Origin: Ruminococcus sp. YRD2003
Lineage (GTDB): Bacteria > Bacillota > Clostridia > Oscillospirales > Ruminococcaceae
DNA: 64,000 nt
Assembly: GCA_900109435.1 (NCBI GenBank)
Contig: FNZT01000012.1
Location: forward strand, 108,376-172,375
Reading direction: 5' to 3'
Below the pieces are notes generated by a model that did not search any database, was not told where the DNA came from, and saw only the letters and a program-made list of their open reading frames with translations. Shown in pieces: positions 22,493 through 32,700 of the stretch (position 1 is its first letter; each line of letters opens with the position of its first letter). A program made the translations under genes and the position numbers.

Positions 22493-23044
22493 TCAGAGCG
22501 ATGCAGAGATGCCGCGGCAGAACTCTGCAATTTCGTCTGTGTGCGGAAGCACATCGTCTTTTCGTTCGACGGAGCACAGTCCAAGATGACCGCAGCACTC
22601 GATTTCGAGGTGACCGTAGAAGTGCTCGACGGAGCCGATGACCCTCTCGCACTCCTTCATGCTTGGACCTGTGCGCTGCGCGATGACGAAGCCCTTCTTT
22701 CCGCGGCTTATCGAGGCGTGCGGCTCGTGGGTATTACACCACGGAGTACATCTGTCGATGAAAGCTTTGAACTGTCCGGGGATATCCGCCCAGTATGAGG
22801 GAGACACAGCAACTATAACGTCCGCTCGCTCGAATTCGGCTATAATGCGTGGGATATCGTCGGTCATTACGCATTTCGCGGTGTTATGGCAGCTCCGACA
22901 GCCCTTGCAGAAGGCGAAGCTGTAGTCGTCGATACAGACGGACTTAACGTCGAAGTCTCCCGCGAGCTGTTTTGCGGCAATGCGTGCTATTTCGGCGGTT
23001 GCGCCGTCTCTGACGGGCGAGCAGTTCATCACAAGTGCTTTCAT
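22493..23044 (-). CDS. Flavodoxin-fold NAD(P)H-dependent reductase, iron-sulfur-flavoprotein type
   Basis: 183 residues from the ATG at 23044 (GAGG upstream); 11 codons of open frame before it overlap the preceding gene's end. The N-terminal MNCSPVRDGATAEIARI is the FMN phosphate loop. CKGCRSCHNTAKC near residue 48 is the compact Cys cluster of iron-sulfur flavoproteins. SPSYWADIPGQFKAFIDRC is the usual second flavin-contact loop. The physiological partner is unknown. It is the last gene of a seven-gene operon with kinase, phosphatase and vWA genes. Confidence 0.85.
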   Translation of the reverse strand: MKALVMNCSPVRDGATAEIARIAAKQLAGDFDVKSVCIDDYSFAFCKGCRSCHNTAKCVMTDDIPRIIAEFERADVIVAVSPSYWADIPGQFKAFIDRCTPWCNTHEPHASISRGKKGFVIAQRTGPSMKECERVIGSVEHFYGHLEIECCGHLGLCSVERKDDVLPHTDEIAEFCRGISASL

Positions 23045-23052
23045 TGTATACC

Positions 23053-23721
23053 TCACTTTCCAAAAACGAATGTCCACACGACGATTAGAGCGTCATATAT
23101 GCCGTGAGCGATGATCAGTGACAGGAGCGAGCAGTTCTTGATTTTCAGGCGGAACAGGCAGAAAAGCGCTCCGATGAATGCGGTAACGAATAGCTGAGCG
23201 ATGTTTCCTCTGAGGATGTGGAAGGCTCCGAACAGCAGCGAGGACAGGATGACCGCGCCGATATCGCTGCCAAAGATGCGCTTTGCATATTCGTAGATGG
23301 TGCCGCGGAAAACGAGTTCCTCGACGAGACCGACGGCGATGATACAGAATACAAATTCGTAGATAAACTGCCACAAATGGGTGTATTGCTTGTCGCTGCT
23401 GACGTAACCTCCGAAGCCTGCAAGGTGCGGTATTACGGTAAGCACGAGTGACATTGCCGCTCCGAGCGCGACCCCCGTGCCTATTTGCGCGGGGAGCTTT
23501 TCCTTAGTGCAGCCGTAGTCTGAGAGCTTGTGACCGCAGAACAGCAGTGCCGCAGCCGATACTGCCGCAATCAGCCAGTAGGTCACTATCGCCAGGACCA
23601 TACGTGCTGTCAGCGGGAACGACATCAACAGATAATTATCGAATAAATAAACACCGAAAAGTATAGCGATACTTGCCAAAAAGCTTATTATAAGTGCGGC
23701 GATATTTTTAGTTTTGGACAT
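23053..23721 (-). CDS. CPBP-family intramembrane metalloprotease
   Basis: 222 residues with about six to seven membrane helices. The conserved motifs are EELVFRGTIYEY (the EExxxR motif) and FGAFHILRGN (the FxxxH motif), which form the metal site of CAAX/Rce1-like (ABI) proteases; HGIYDAL supplies the third segment. AAAGGAGG stands before the ATG. Spacing to its neighbours is 8 and 10 nt. Substrate unknown. Confidence 0.9.
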   Translation of the reverse strand: MSKTKNIAALIISFLASIAILFGVYLFDNYLLMSFPLTARMVLAIVTYWLIAAVSAAALLFCGHKLSDYGCTKEKLPAQIGTGVALGAAMSLVLTVIPHLAGFGGYVSSDKQYTHLWQFIYEFVFCIIAVGLVEELVFRGTIYEYAKRIFGSDIGAVILSSLLFGAFHILRGNIAQLFVTAFIGALFCLFRLKIKNCSLLSLIIAHGIYDALIVVWTFVFGK

Positions 23722-23731
23722 TTTTCCTCCT

Positions 23732-24625
23732 TTATGTCATTCGCGAGAGTCGTTTCAGAGCCTCCGCCGCTCCCTGATTACCACCGTCTGCGGCGTGCTT
23801 GTACCATGATTTTGCGGTAGAAATGTTCATCTCCACGCCGTAGCCCTTTTCGTAGCAGACCCCAAGGTTATACTGCGCGGAGGCAAATCCCTTGTTCGCC
23901 GCACTGCGGTAGTAAACAGCTGCTTTGTCCACGTCCTTTTCTGTGCCCGTGCCGTAGAAGCAGCAGTTGCCCATAGCGTTGAGCGCGGCAGCGTGTCCCT
24001 TTGCGGCGGCGAGGGAGTAGCAGTCGTAAGCCTGCGAGAAATCGCGCTTTGTGCCGATACCGTTCTCGCAGCAGAAGCCCATGTTGTACTGTGCCGCAGC
24101 GACTCCCAGCGAAGCCGCTGCCGAGTAAAAGCTGAATGCTGTGAAGTAGTTCTGCTCGACGCCCTTGCCGTAGTAGTAGCACGTTCCGAGGAGGTACTTC
24201 GCCTGCGCGTGACCTCTTGCGGAAGCCATGGACAGGTACTTCACCGCCATGTCGTTGTTGACCTCCGTGCCGTGTCCGTAGAGGAAGCAGCAGGCGAGGT
24301 TGTACTGCGCCTTTGAGTATCCGCGCGAGGCAGCCCGCCCGAAATACTCGAAGGCGGTGCGGAGGTCACGTTCGACGCCCTTGCCGCTGTACAGGCAGCT
24401 CGCGTACTCATTTTCCGCGGGCGCGTAGCCCTTTTCCGCCGCGGCGAGGAAGCACTGCAAAGCGAGCGACTCATCGCCCGATTCGCGTGCAGCGAGCCCG
24501 TTCCTGTACTGCTGTTCGGGAGATGCCTCCGCGGTGAATTTCATGTCCCTCACCGCGTCGCAGACCATGCACGTCTCCGTGCTGTCGTCGTTCGACGTAG
24601 AGCACATCGGACATATCCAGCTCAT
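23732..24625 (-). CDS. Zinc-ribbon plus Sel1-repeat protein
   Basis: 297 residues. The first 23 residues form a RanBP-type zinc ribbon (WICPMCSTSN with CMVCDA). From about residue 36 there are seven Sel1-like repeats of 36 residues, for example AQYNLACCFLYGHGTEVNND and AQYNMGFCCENGIGTKRDFS. Sel1 repeats form TPR-like superhelices that hold protein partners. The gene begins one base after the stop of the kinase gene, so the protein probably works as a scaffold or target of that kinase. Confidence 0.9.
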   Translation of the reverse strand: MSWICPMCSTSNDDSTETCMVCDAVRDMKFTAEASPEQQYRNGLAARESGDESLALQCFLAAAEKGYAPAENEYASCLYSGKGVERDLRTAFEYFGRAASRGYSKAQYNLACCFLYGHGTEVNNDMAVKYLSMASARGHAQAKYLLGTCYYYGKGVEQNYFTAFSFYSAAASLGVAAAQYNMGFCCENGIGTKRDFSQAYDCYSLAAAKGHAAALNAMGNCCFYGTGTEKDVDKAAVYYRSAANKGFASAQYNLGVCYEKGYGVEMNISTAKSWYKHAADGGNQGAAEALKRLSRMT

Positions 24626-24626
24626 C

Positions 24627-26255
24627 TTATACCTTCTTTGCGAGTTTCTGTATCACAGCCATTTCCGCGCGTATGAATCTGCACGCACCGTCGGCTGTGT
24701 AGAAGTTGTAGCCTTTCACTCCGCCGAGCTCTGCTCTCTCGGAGCGCACGAAGCCCTTTGCCCTGATGCCGTCCGCGTCGAAGGCAATACCGTGCTCGTC
24801 CCACGCCTCTGCGAATGCAGCAGCGGGCGCGGGAGCCGCCTCAACGGGTGCGGGAGCCTCAGCAGGAGCCACCGCCTCGGGAGCCTTGACCTCCGTCATT
24901 GTCGGAGCAGGCGTGCTTGCGGGAGCCTCCGCCGCAGGGGCAGGGGAGCCGTCCGATTTGTTCGCGTACTTCATCGCGAGGAGAGTTTCGGGCTTGAAGA
25001 ACATGGAGTTAGAGTCGCTGCGGTAGAACTGATAGCCCTTGATGCCCGCCATTATCTTCTGCTCGCAGGAGATGAAGCCGCGGCTCTTTATCTTGTCGAT
25101 GTCGAACACGAGACCGTGCTCGTCCCACGGTGTACAGAAGCCCTTGGGAGCGGTTATCTTGAGCAGCCCCATAGCGTAGAGCTCGTCCTTGGAGGCGGGC
25201 TTTCTGGTGCCGTCGAAGTATATGAGCTCGTACGCCTTTTCGCCGTCGGCGGTGACTTTTTTCAGTCCCGCGATATCGGCAGCCTCGAGTTTGTCCCTGT
25301 CGAGGACGATGCTGTGCTCGGGCCACGGTTCCTCGATGACGGGCTCAGCCTCACGCAGGCGCTTGAGCACATCTGATGCAGAGGGGCGCAGTTCGGGGTC
25401 TTTTTGCAGCATATCGCGTATCAGCGAGGTATACTTCGGGCTCTTTATCAGCGGGCTGAGTTTCAGCTCGCAGCCGCTGTTGAGAGCTATCCAGCAGTAG
25501 ATGACCTTGCCCTTTTCCTGACGCTTTTTGAGCTTGTCCGTGAGGTTTATCGGCTCGGGGAGAGCTCCCGCGAGATAGAAGTGGAATATGAGCCCGAGCG
25601 AGAAAATGTCCGATTTTTCGGTTATTTTCTTGCCTATCTCCTCGCGGTCGTCCTCGCTGTCGGCGTACTCGCCGAGCTCGGGGGAGTAGTAGTCTATCGT
25701 GCCGACTATCTCGTCGGGCTTCTCGTCTACGAAGTAGCTGCTGTCGAAGTCGATGAGCTTGGCGACGTAATTTCCCGTAGTATTGCGCACGAGCAGCACG
25801 TTTTTGAGTTTGAGGTCGCTGTGGATAATGCCCTTGCTGTGGACGCTGAACAGAGCTCCCGCGGCGGTCTGCATGAGAAGCTTCTTTACGTCGACGGAGA
25901 GGCTCGCGAGGACGCCTTCTGTCTCGTCGTCGTCGATAGCGCCGTTGACGAACTCAGCCGCCTCGACGTACTGGTTGCCCTCGATGAACTCATCGCAGGG
26001 GATGACGATATTTCCGCCCGAGCCCGCTATCGTGCGTATCGCCTGATTGACGCGCTTGCGGGTGTCGACGAAGTCGTTGAACAGCTTCTCGTTGTGCTTG
26101 AAGGTCTTGGCATCGAGAGTGCCGTTGTTTATGGGCGCAACGGGCGTCTGATACTTTTTCAGGAAGTATTTCTTGCCTGTTCTTGTAGCAGTGGCAGTCT
26201 GACCGCACTGGCTGTTTTTCCAGTCGGTCACGAGTTCATATCCGTGGAATCTCAT
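24627..26255 (-). CDS. Eukaryotic-type Ser/Thr protein kinase with C-terminal repeats
   Basis: 542 residues. The kinase domain covers about 1-290: an ATP lysine in KKYFLKKYQ, the catalytic loop HSDLKLKNVLL (Asp, Lys, Asn present; His-Ser in place of His-Arg), a DFD variant of the DFG motif in LIDFDSSYF, and YYSPE as the APE equivalent. After it come three copies of a roughly 60-residue module (WPEHSIVLDRDKLEAADIAG, WDEHGLVFDIDKIKSRGFIS, WDEHGIAFDADGIRAKGFVR), with a Pro/Ala linker before the last. There is no membrane helix, so it is cytosolic. The ATG overlaps the phosphatase stop by 4 nt, so the two are coupled. Confidence 0.92.
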   Translation of the reverse strand: MRFHGYELVTDWKNSQCGQTATATRTGKKYFLKKYQTPVAPINNGTLDAKTFKHNEKLFNDFVDTRKRVNQAIRTIAGSGGNIVIPCDEFIEGNQYVEAAEFVNGAIDDDETEGVLASLSVDVKKLLMQTAAGALFSVHSKGIIHSDLKLKNVLLVRNTTGNYVAKLIDFDSSYFVDEKPDEIVGTIDYYSPELGEYADSEDDREEIGKKITEKSDIFSLGLIFHFYLAGALPEPINLTDKLKKRQEKGKVIYCWIALNSGCELKLSPLIKSPKYTSLIRDMLQKDPELRPSASDVLKRLREAEPVIEEPWPEHSIVLDRDKLEAADIAGLKKVTADGEKAYELIYFDGTRKPASKDELYAMGLLKITAPKGFCTPWDEHGLVFDIDKIKSRGFISCEQKIMAGIKGYQFYRSDSNSMFFKPETLLAMKYANKSDGSPAPAAEAPASTPAPTMTEVKAPEAVAPAEAPAPVEAAPAPAAAFAEAWDEHGIAFDADGIRAKGFVRSERAELGGVKGYNFYTADGACRFIRAEMAVIQKLAKKV

Positions 26256-27889
26256 GCCTGTTCACCTCCGATATATTTAGTGTAAGCGGCATTATAGCTG
26301 TCGAAGAGAGCCTTCTGCTTCTCGGCTGAGCTGCCGAGGCTTGCGAGCTTCTTGCTGAGCGCATCCGCAGCGGACTTTATCTCTGCTGTCAATTCATCGG
26401 GATATCCGCCCTTGCCGTCCTTTATATCTGCTATCATGGCGCGGGCGTGCTCCGACCAGTATTTATCGGCTGCCGTTCTGAGGTTTGCGGCGTACTTCTC
26501 CCCGCGCATGGATTCGTAGGTCTCCTTTGCCGCGCTGAGGCTCTTTACCGCATCGACCATTCCGTCGAGGTCGTCGAGCTCGTCCTCGTCCGCAGCGATG
26601 TCGGCGGCGCGTCTCTGCACCTCGCTCCTTGCGGAAAGGCGGAGCTCTTCGGCATTTTTGATACCCGTGTCGTTATTGGTGAGCTCCTCGGCTTCGTCCC
26701 TGACCGCATCTTCGCAGAAGGAGCGAACTGTTTCATTTGTTTTCAGCGAAGATACAAGCAGAGACATCTCGTCGGGAGCGTCATTGAGACTGCGCTCATA
26801 CTCGCCGATGAAGTCCTCGTCGAGGAGCTGCGGCATCTGCGAGATATAGAGCTTATCTATCTCTGCGAGACGGCGTTCGGCAGCGCGTCTGAACTCGTCA
26901 AAATCCGAGAATCCCGAGAGCTTCATCGCAATGGTGGAGCTGTCGTCATGTCTGCCGTGTTCGAGGAAGAAGCCGTAAAGACGCTTGCTCATCTCCTCGG
27001 GCGATGACGAATCCCGCGCCGCTTCGAGAATGGTCTTCTCGAAAGCGAGAGGGGAGAGGAAAGCACTCGAATCGAAGCAGCCGTCGCTTGCGGCGAATAT
27101 AACGCACTGCCGCGGGAATCTCATATATTTGCTGTTTATGGTAAATGTCTCGCCGTCGTTGGCTTTGATGTAGTTGGTCATACCGCCGTCGGGGCGCTCT
27201 TCGTCGCGGACGAGCTGACAGAGCCCGCCCTTTTCCGTCCACACATAGGGGCGCGAATCGCCCGCGGTGAGGAGGATGACTTCGGTCTCGCTGCCGAGCT
27301 CGCGGTAGAGCATGGCGGTGAGAGTTGTGCCGAGCAGCGAGAGCCCCGCGTAGGACGACTCGTAGAAGATGTTGGCGTTTTTGGCTGTTTCACGGAGTTT
27401 ATCCGCTATCTTTTCGGTGAAGTGCGTGCCTACCTTGGCAACAGCCTCGGCGCGCTTCTCCTCCGAGGGGAGCTTCCCGAGAGCCGCAAACAGGTTCTTT
27501 GCGGCGAGCTTTTCGTTGCAGAGGAACTCCCTGAGCACGATAGCTGTTACGATACGCGACGCAAAATAGCCGCTTTTCTTGATGTTGTTGACGTTGTCGG
27601 TGTAGCAGTCTTTGACTGCGCGCAGCTCGAAGAACGAGCGCCTGACGTAGTCCTGCAAAACGGGGTCGGAATAGTCGTCATACACGCCCTCGAACAGAGT
27701 ATCGAGGAGCTTATCCTCGTCGAAGAGCCCGGGCTTTATCGAGGTGTGGCGTATGGCGGCAGCTCCGCCGAGACCGTCCGCGACCATAACGAGCTGACCG
27801 TCCGTATACGGCAGCGCGTCCTCGCCCTTATAAACGACCGTCCCGTCGGGACGGGTCTTTGATGCTTGTCTGTAAACAGTGAGTTCCAT
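26252..27889 (-). CDS. PP2C-type Ser/Thr phosphatase with helical C-terminus
   Basis: 545 residues from the ATG at 27889 (GAGG 8 nt before). The PP2C features are an early KTRPDGTVVYKGEDALP and VMVADGLGGA, whose DG motif binds metal, TAGDSRPYVW in the middle, and FAASDGCFDSSA near residue 270. From about 310 the protein is helical and charged with coiled-coil character. It should reverse the neighbouring kinase's action. Metal ligands near the start and end of the domain look intact. Confidence 0.88.
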   Translation of the reverse strand: MELTVYRQASKTRPDGTVVYKGEDALPYTDGQLVMVADGLGGAAAIRHTSIKPGLFDEDKLLDTLFEGVYDDYSDPVLQDYVRRSFFELRAVKDCYTDNVNNIKKSGYFASRIVTAIVLREFLCNEKLAAKNLFAALGKLPSEEKRAEAVAKVGTHFTEKIADKLRETAKNANIFYESSYAGLSLLGTTLTAMLYRELGSETEVILLTAGDSRPYVWTEKGGLCQLVRDEERPDGGMTNYIKANDGETFTINSKYMRFPRQCVIFAASDGCFDSSAFLSPLAFEKTILEAARDSSSPEEMSKRLYGFFLEHGRHDDSSTIAMKLSGFSDFDEFRRAAERRLAEIDKLYISQMPQLLDEDFIGEYERSLNDAPDEMSLLVSSLKTNETVRSFCEDAVRDEAEELTNNDTGIKNAEELRLSARSEVQRRAADIAADEDELDDLDGMVDAVKSLSAAKETYESMRGEKYAANLRTAADKYWSEHARAMIADIKDGKGGYPDELTAEIKSAADALSKKLASLGSSAEKQKALFDSYNAAYTKYIGGEQA

Positions 27890-27961
27890 ATTGTTCACCT
27901 CGGGAATGCTTGGTTTGTGAAGGGAGGGGCGGAAAATGTCCGCACAGATATCGGTGACAGC

Positions 27962-28489
27962 TCAATCCTCGCCGTCAAGGTCGCTTTTGAGGACAGCGTA
28001 CACGTAGAAGTCGCTGAACACATTTTTGTCCTCCTTGCGGGGGTAGAGTTCTCTGTGAAGGGCTTCACGGCGCATACCGAGCCTCTCGGCGAGGCAGAAC
28101 GACCTTACGTTGCGCGTGTCGATGTTGGCGATGATGCGACGTGCTCCGAGCTCCGAGAAGGCATAGCCGAAGAATGCGCGGATACTCTCGGTAGCGTAGC
28201 CCTGACGCTGATAAGCTTTTGCGAAGGTGTAGCCGATCTCATACGTGCCTGCGCCCTTGCGTGAGAAATAGATCTTGCCGATGACCTTATCTCCGAGCAC
28301 GACAGCGTAGAACTCCTCGCTCTCGGAGAGCTTCACAGCCTCGTCGGCGCAGTCCTCGCGTCTGAATGTCGGGTAGGGCTCGAAGTAGGTGACCTCGGGG
28401 TCGGACAGGATATCCGCGAGGTCGTCGCTGTCTGCGGGGGTGAATCGTCTTACGGAAAGACGCTCGGTGGTGAAAATAGTATCGCTCAT
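27962..28489 (-). CDS. GNAT N-acetyltransferase, RimJ/RimL type
   Basis: 175 residues. The start is TERLSVRRFTPAD; acetyl-CoA is bound by RQGYATESIRAFFGYAF, the motif A Q/RxxGxA/G pattern; IDTRNVRSFCLAERLGMRRE is the usual RimJ/RimL ending. TAGGAGG stands upstream of the ATG. It may acetylate an N-terminus or small molecule. It sits between the vWA and phosphatase genes with gaps of 60-75 nt, in the same direction. Confidence 0.88.
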   Translation of the reverse strand: MSDTIFTTERLSVRRFTPADSDDLADILSDPEVTYFEPYPTFRREDCADEAVKLSESEEFYAVVLGDKVIGKIYFSRKGAGTYEIGYTFAKAYQRQGYATESIRAFFGYAFSELGARRIIANIDTRNVRSFCLAERLGMRREALHRELYPRKEDKNVFSDFYVYAVLKSDLDGED

Positions 28490-28557
28490 AGTTCATACCT
28501 CCTAAAGAAATAAGCGGAGCAGAAATGCTCTGCACCGCTCATATATGGTTTTATTGG

Positions 28558-29244
28558 TCAGAACGAGCCTACAACGAGGTCGATGGCTGACTGTATGTCT
28601 ACATCGGGCAGACCTGTTCCCGCGGGCGAGAATGCAGGCCAGTACCTGTTCCACGCCTGGAGCTCTGTCCACGGCTCTGCATTGGGCACGAACGCAACAA
28701 GGCGACCTGCCTTAGCCTGATAGTTGCTGCCGAGAGTCTGGTCTGTAGCCTCCCACCACGCGCCGAGCTGCGCGATATCGGCGGGCATACCCGAGGGATA
28801 GCCCGAAGAGCCTGCGCGTGCTCCGAGCGGAAGAGCGGGGGCGTCCGAGAATACGAGGATGACATGGCGGCGCTTGGAACCGTCGGTCGTCCAGTCGGAC
28901 TTGAGCGCGAGAGCGATGGCCTCGAGAGCGTTCTCGGGGATGTCTCCGCCGCCCTTAGCCTCGATATTGTCAACGAATCTGCGGAAGTCGTCGTTCTGCT
29001 CGGGGAGCTTGAAGAAGTCGGATTCCACCATAGGGTCCTGGTCGCAGCCGTAGTCTCTGAAAGCGATGACCTTTATTCTGAGGGTCTCGACCTCTTTATC
29101 GTTCTCCTCCATGGATTCGATGAACTTCTCATAGAAAGAGATAGCGTTTTTCTTTACCTCGTCGATGATAGGAGCCATACTGCCCGTAGCGTCGATACAC
29201 ATAACGATGTCTACGCAGTATTCGCCCATTCCCTGTCCTGCCAT
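28558..29244 (-). CDS. vWA-domain protein (TerY-like)
   Basis: 228 residues, nearly all one von Willebrand A domain. The MIDAS motif DATGSM is at about residue 18, a conserved Thr/Gly segment follows, and the third MIDAS part is in VFSDAPAL. AAGGAGG precedes the ATG. There is no signal peptide, so it is cytosolic. TerY-like vWA proteins occur with a PP2C phosphatase and a Ser/Thr kinase as triads; all three are present in this operon. It is the first gene and so probably defines the operon start. Confidence 0.85.
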   Translation of the reverse strand: MAGQGMGEYCVDIVMCIDATGSMAPIIDEVKKNAISFYEKFIESMEENDKEVETLRIKVIAFRDYGCDQDPMVESDFFKLPEQNDDFRRFVDNIEAKGGGDIPENALEAIALALKSDWTTDGSKRRHVILVFSDAPALPLGARAGSSGYPSGMPADIAQLGAWWEATDQTLGSNYQAKAGRLVAFVPNAEPWTELQAWNRYWPAFSPAGTGLPDVDIQSAIDLVVGSF

Positions 29245-29651
29245 TTTTCATCCTCCTTGATACTGATAGAAGTTAGATACATTTTAGAGCGGCTGACCGC
29301 TACGGGAATATTATATAACAAATTCCCGAAAAAGTCAATACCTACATGGCATCTCAAAAACCTGTTTTTCTTTGAGCGAACAGGGTTCAGGGCTGCTCTG
29401 TATCGCGAGGAGAGATTGTACGTATAAGCCGTCAGAGCTCGGTGTCCGCCGACGCGTACAAGTACAGAGGCACACCGCAGGAGGCGGCACGGATAAAGAC
29501 AGAATTGACCGCGGACGACATTAATATAATAAATGTAGCGAAAATATGAATTTAATAATACAACTTCAAATTTGTACAGACACGCCGCGCCTCGGATGTA
29601 ACAACTTTTACGAAATTTGTACGCTTTTTTTGGGATTGTCCATTCATTTTT
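29245..29651. other. Intergenic region between divergent operons
   Basis: About 400 bp with no convincing gene. A frame on the plus strand from about 29373 to 29549 has protein-like composition (SADAYKYRGTPQEAARIK, then ELTADDINIINVAKI) but no start codon with a ribosome site, so it may be a gene remnant. The decamer AAATTTGTAC occurs at about 29567 and 29619. Confidence 0.4.
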
Positions 29652-29704
29652 TCCACCTAATCTTCAAATTGTGGGTTGTGAACAATCAGTGAACAAGGTA
29701 TAAT
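29652..29704 (+). promoter_or_regulatory. Xylanase promoter with upstream motif TCCACCTAATCT
   Basis: TTGTGA (29676-29681), 17 nt, TATAAT (29699-29704). TCCACCTAATCT stands at 29652-29663, 35 nt before the -10. The same 12-mer with the same 35-nt distance is at 33841, before the RNA at 33900. It is likely a regulator site. Confidence 0.7.
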
Positions 29705-29762
29705 GAGATAAAATGAATAAGTAGGGGTAACCCAAATCTAAGGAAATGAGGAGATGATCTTT

Positions 29763-32700
29763 ATGAACAGGAAAAAACTGTATGCAGCTCTGACTGCTGC
29801 GGCTACTTTTGCAACAACATTTGCTTCGATGCCGCAGTTCATGACTGCAACACAAGCTGCCGAGGTCACCTACGATAGCTTCGACATAAGCTATGACGGC
29901 TGGCACGGCACCGACCCCGCAAATGATATCCTCCCCGCAGAGGGTGCAGGTATCGGCGGCACAAGAGCAATGGCTGTGACGAACCGTAAGGACGCGTCAG
30001 AGGGTGCTCAGTCCATGAAGGGTCTGTATCTGCTCGGCGGAGTAAAGTACAACTATTCCGTCAACGTTTACAGCGAGACCGATGAGACTTTCCACCTCTC
30101 ACTTCTCTATTACGATGGAAAGACAGAGAAGCCCACAACTGTCGAGCTCGCTACCAAGAAAGTGAAGGCAGGCGAGTGGACAGAGCTTTCGGGTTCGTAC
30201 AAGGCTCCTGCGGGCGCTTATGACGACACTCTCACTATCACGACCAACAGCACCAACGACTTCATGTTCGATGATTTCAAGATCACAACAAAGAAGTCTA
30301 CTGCCGAGGCACTTGCAGCTCCCGAAGGAAAGGGACTCAAGGACGAATTCGGTGCTTATTTCCGCGTAGGTAATATCTTTAACAGCGGCACGATCAGAAA
30401 CGACGCTATCAAGGGTATCATCCTCAAGGACCACAACGCGATAGAGTGTGAGAACGAGACAAAGCCTGATGCTACGCTCGTTCAGAACGGCTCTACCGAT
30501 ACAAATATCAAGGTATCCCTCAACAGCTGTGCTGCTATATGTGACTTCGCACAGAAGAACGGCATCGGCTTCAGAGGTCATACTCTCGTATGGCACAGCC
30601 AGTCGCCCGAGTGGTTCTTCAAGAGCAACGGCAACTGGTGCAGCAAGTCCCAGATGGACCAGCGTATGGAAAGCTACATCAAGAATATGTTCAACGCTTT
30701 CGCTACACAGTATCCTAACCTTGACCTCTTCGCATACGACGTATGTAACGAGGTAATCAACGACGGTACTGCAAATCAGGGCGGTGTTCGTCAGGCAGGT
30801 ACAGGCGGCGGACAGTCCAAGTGGGTATCCGTTTACGGAGATAACTCCTTCGTTGAGAAGGCGTTCACCTATGCAAGAAAGTACGCTCCCAAGAACTGCA
30901 AGCTCTACTACAACGACTACAACGAGTTCGCAGGCGATAAGAAGAACTGCATCAAGAACACTATCCTCAAGCCTCTCGCTCAGAAGGGCGTGCTCGACGG
31001 TATGGGAATGCAGTCGCATATCAGCGCTGCTGCAAGCAATGCATGGGGCGATACAAACTCCTACCTCGCTGCAATGGATGACTACCTCAGCCTCGGTATC
31101 GACGTTCAGGTAACCGAGCTCGATATCTCCACAGAGGGCGGCAAGTTCACCCTCGACCAGCAGGCTACAAAGTATAAGGCTATCTTCCAGCACGCTGTTG
31201 ACTGGAACAAGAATCACCCCAATGGTCCTAACGTAACTCTCGTTCAGGTATGGGGTCCGACAGATAACAACTCATGGGTAGGCACAGATAAGGCTACCGG
31301 CAGAAGCAATGCTCCTCTTCTCTATACAGGCGACTATAAGGCCAAGCAGTGCTACACAGCTATCCAGTCCATCATTCCCGACAGCCAGTGGACAACAGGT
31401 ATCCCGTACACAGGCCCCGGCGGCGGAAGCTATACTCCTCCCGAGCCTCCCAAGGCTGACGAGAGAGGCTACTGGTTCGAGCACACATTCGAGGACGGCA
31501 CAAACAGCTGGTCAGGCAGAGGCGGCGCTTCTGTAGAAAAGGCAAGCGGCGGCTACGACAGCTCGAATGCTCTCTACGTAACAGGCAGAACAGCTTCCTG
31601 GAACGGTGCTTCACTTGCACTCGATTCTCAGGCATTCAAGGCAGGCGAGGCTTACAGCTTCTCCGTAAACGCTATGTCCAAGACAGGCGATACAACAGGC
31701 TTCAAGTTCTCACTCCAGTACACTGATGCTTCAGGCGAGACAAAGTACGACGAGATCGCAAGCGGCGTTGCTCCCGCAGGTGAGTGGATCCAGCTTGCAA
31801 ACACATCGTATACACTTCCTTCGGGCGGTTCATCGTTCCAGATTTATGTTGAGACAAATGACGACAGCACTAACGACTTCTACGTTGACTATGCAGTCGG
31901 CGCTGTAAAGGGCACAAAGATACCCGGCGCAGGTCAGCCCGCAGTCATCGTTAAGACAAAGCTCCTCGGCGATACAGACTTCGACGGCAAGATCTCCGCA
32001 TTCGACCTTATCGGCGAGCGCAAGGCAGTCCTCGGCACTCTCACAGATTCTGCGGCAAAGAAGAACGCAGACGTTGACCAGAGCGGCGAAGTTGAGATGA
32101 ACGACCTCGTTCTCCTTCAGGAATTCGTTCTCGGCAAGATCAAGGAGTTCCCGAACAACAAGCCTGCTGTTCCCACGCTCGATCCCTCACAGTATGAGGC
32201 AAAGTTCAGCGGCGTAACTCTCGCAGAGAGCTGGAAGAAGGAAGGCCAGAACAACCCGCTTTACACTCAGCGCTTCGGTGCAGACCCCGGCTGGCTCGTA
32301 TATGACGGCAGACTCTACGTTTACACAACGGCTGATCAGTTCGAGTACAAGAATGGTCAGCTCGTTGAAAATGCATATTCTTCAGGTTATATCAACTGCT
32401 TATCATCAGCAGACCTCGTAAACTGGACTGACCACGGTCAGATCCCCGTTGCAAAGACAAGAGTAAGCGGTACTCCTATCGCAAAATGGGCTAACAACGC
32501 ATGGGCTCCCGACGCTGCTTGGAAGAAGATAAACGGACAGGATAAGTTCTTCCTCTACTTCGCAAACAACGGTTCAGGTATCGGCGTTATCTCAGCTGAT
32601 GACCCGACATTCACAAAGAATGTAAAGGATCCTCTCGGTCACGAGCTCATTTCAAGAAACACACCTAACAGCAACGTAGTATGGCTCTTCGATCCCGGCG

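Noticed and set aside
25404-26285. Plus-strand frame of 293 codons opposite the kinase gene
   Set aside because: Shadow of the GC-rich kinase gene in the opposite strand; composition is biased (Val, Glu, Leu, Ala) and no motif is seen.
20348-29736. Shared 14-mer TAACCCAAATCTAA upstream of the ssb remnant and of the xylanase gene
   Set aside because: In 64 kb several shared 14-mers are expected by chance; the contexts are otherwise unrelated.
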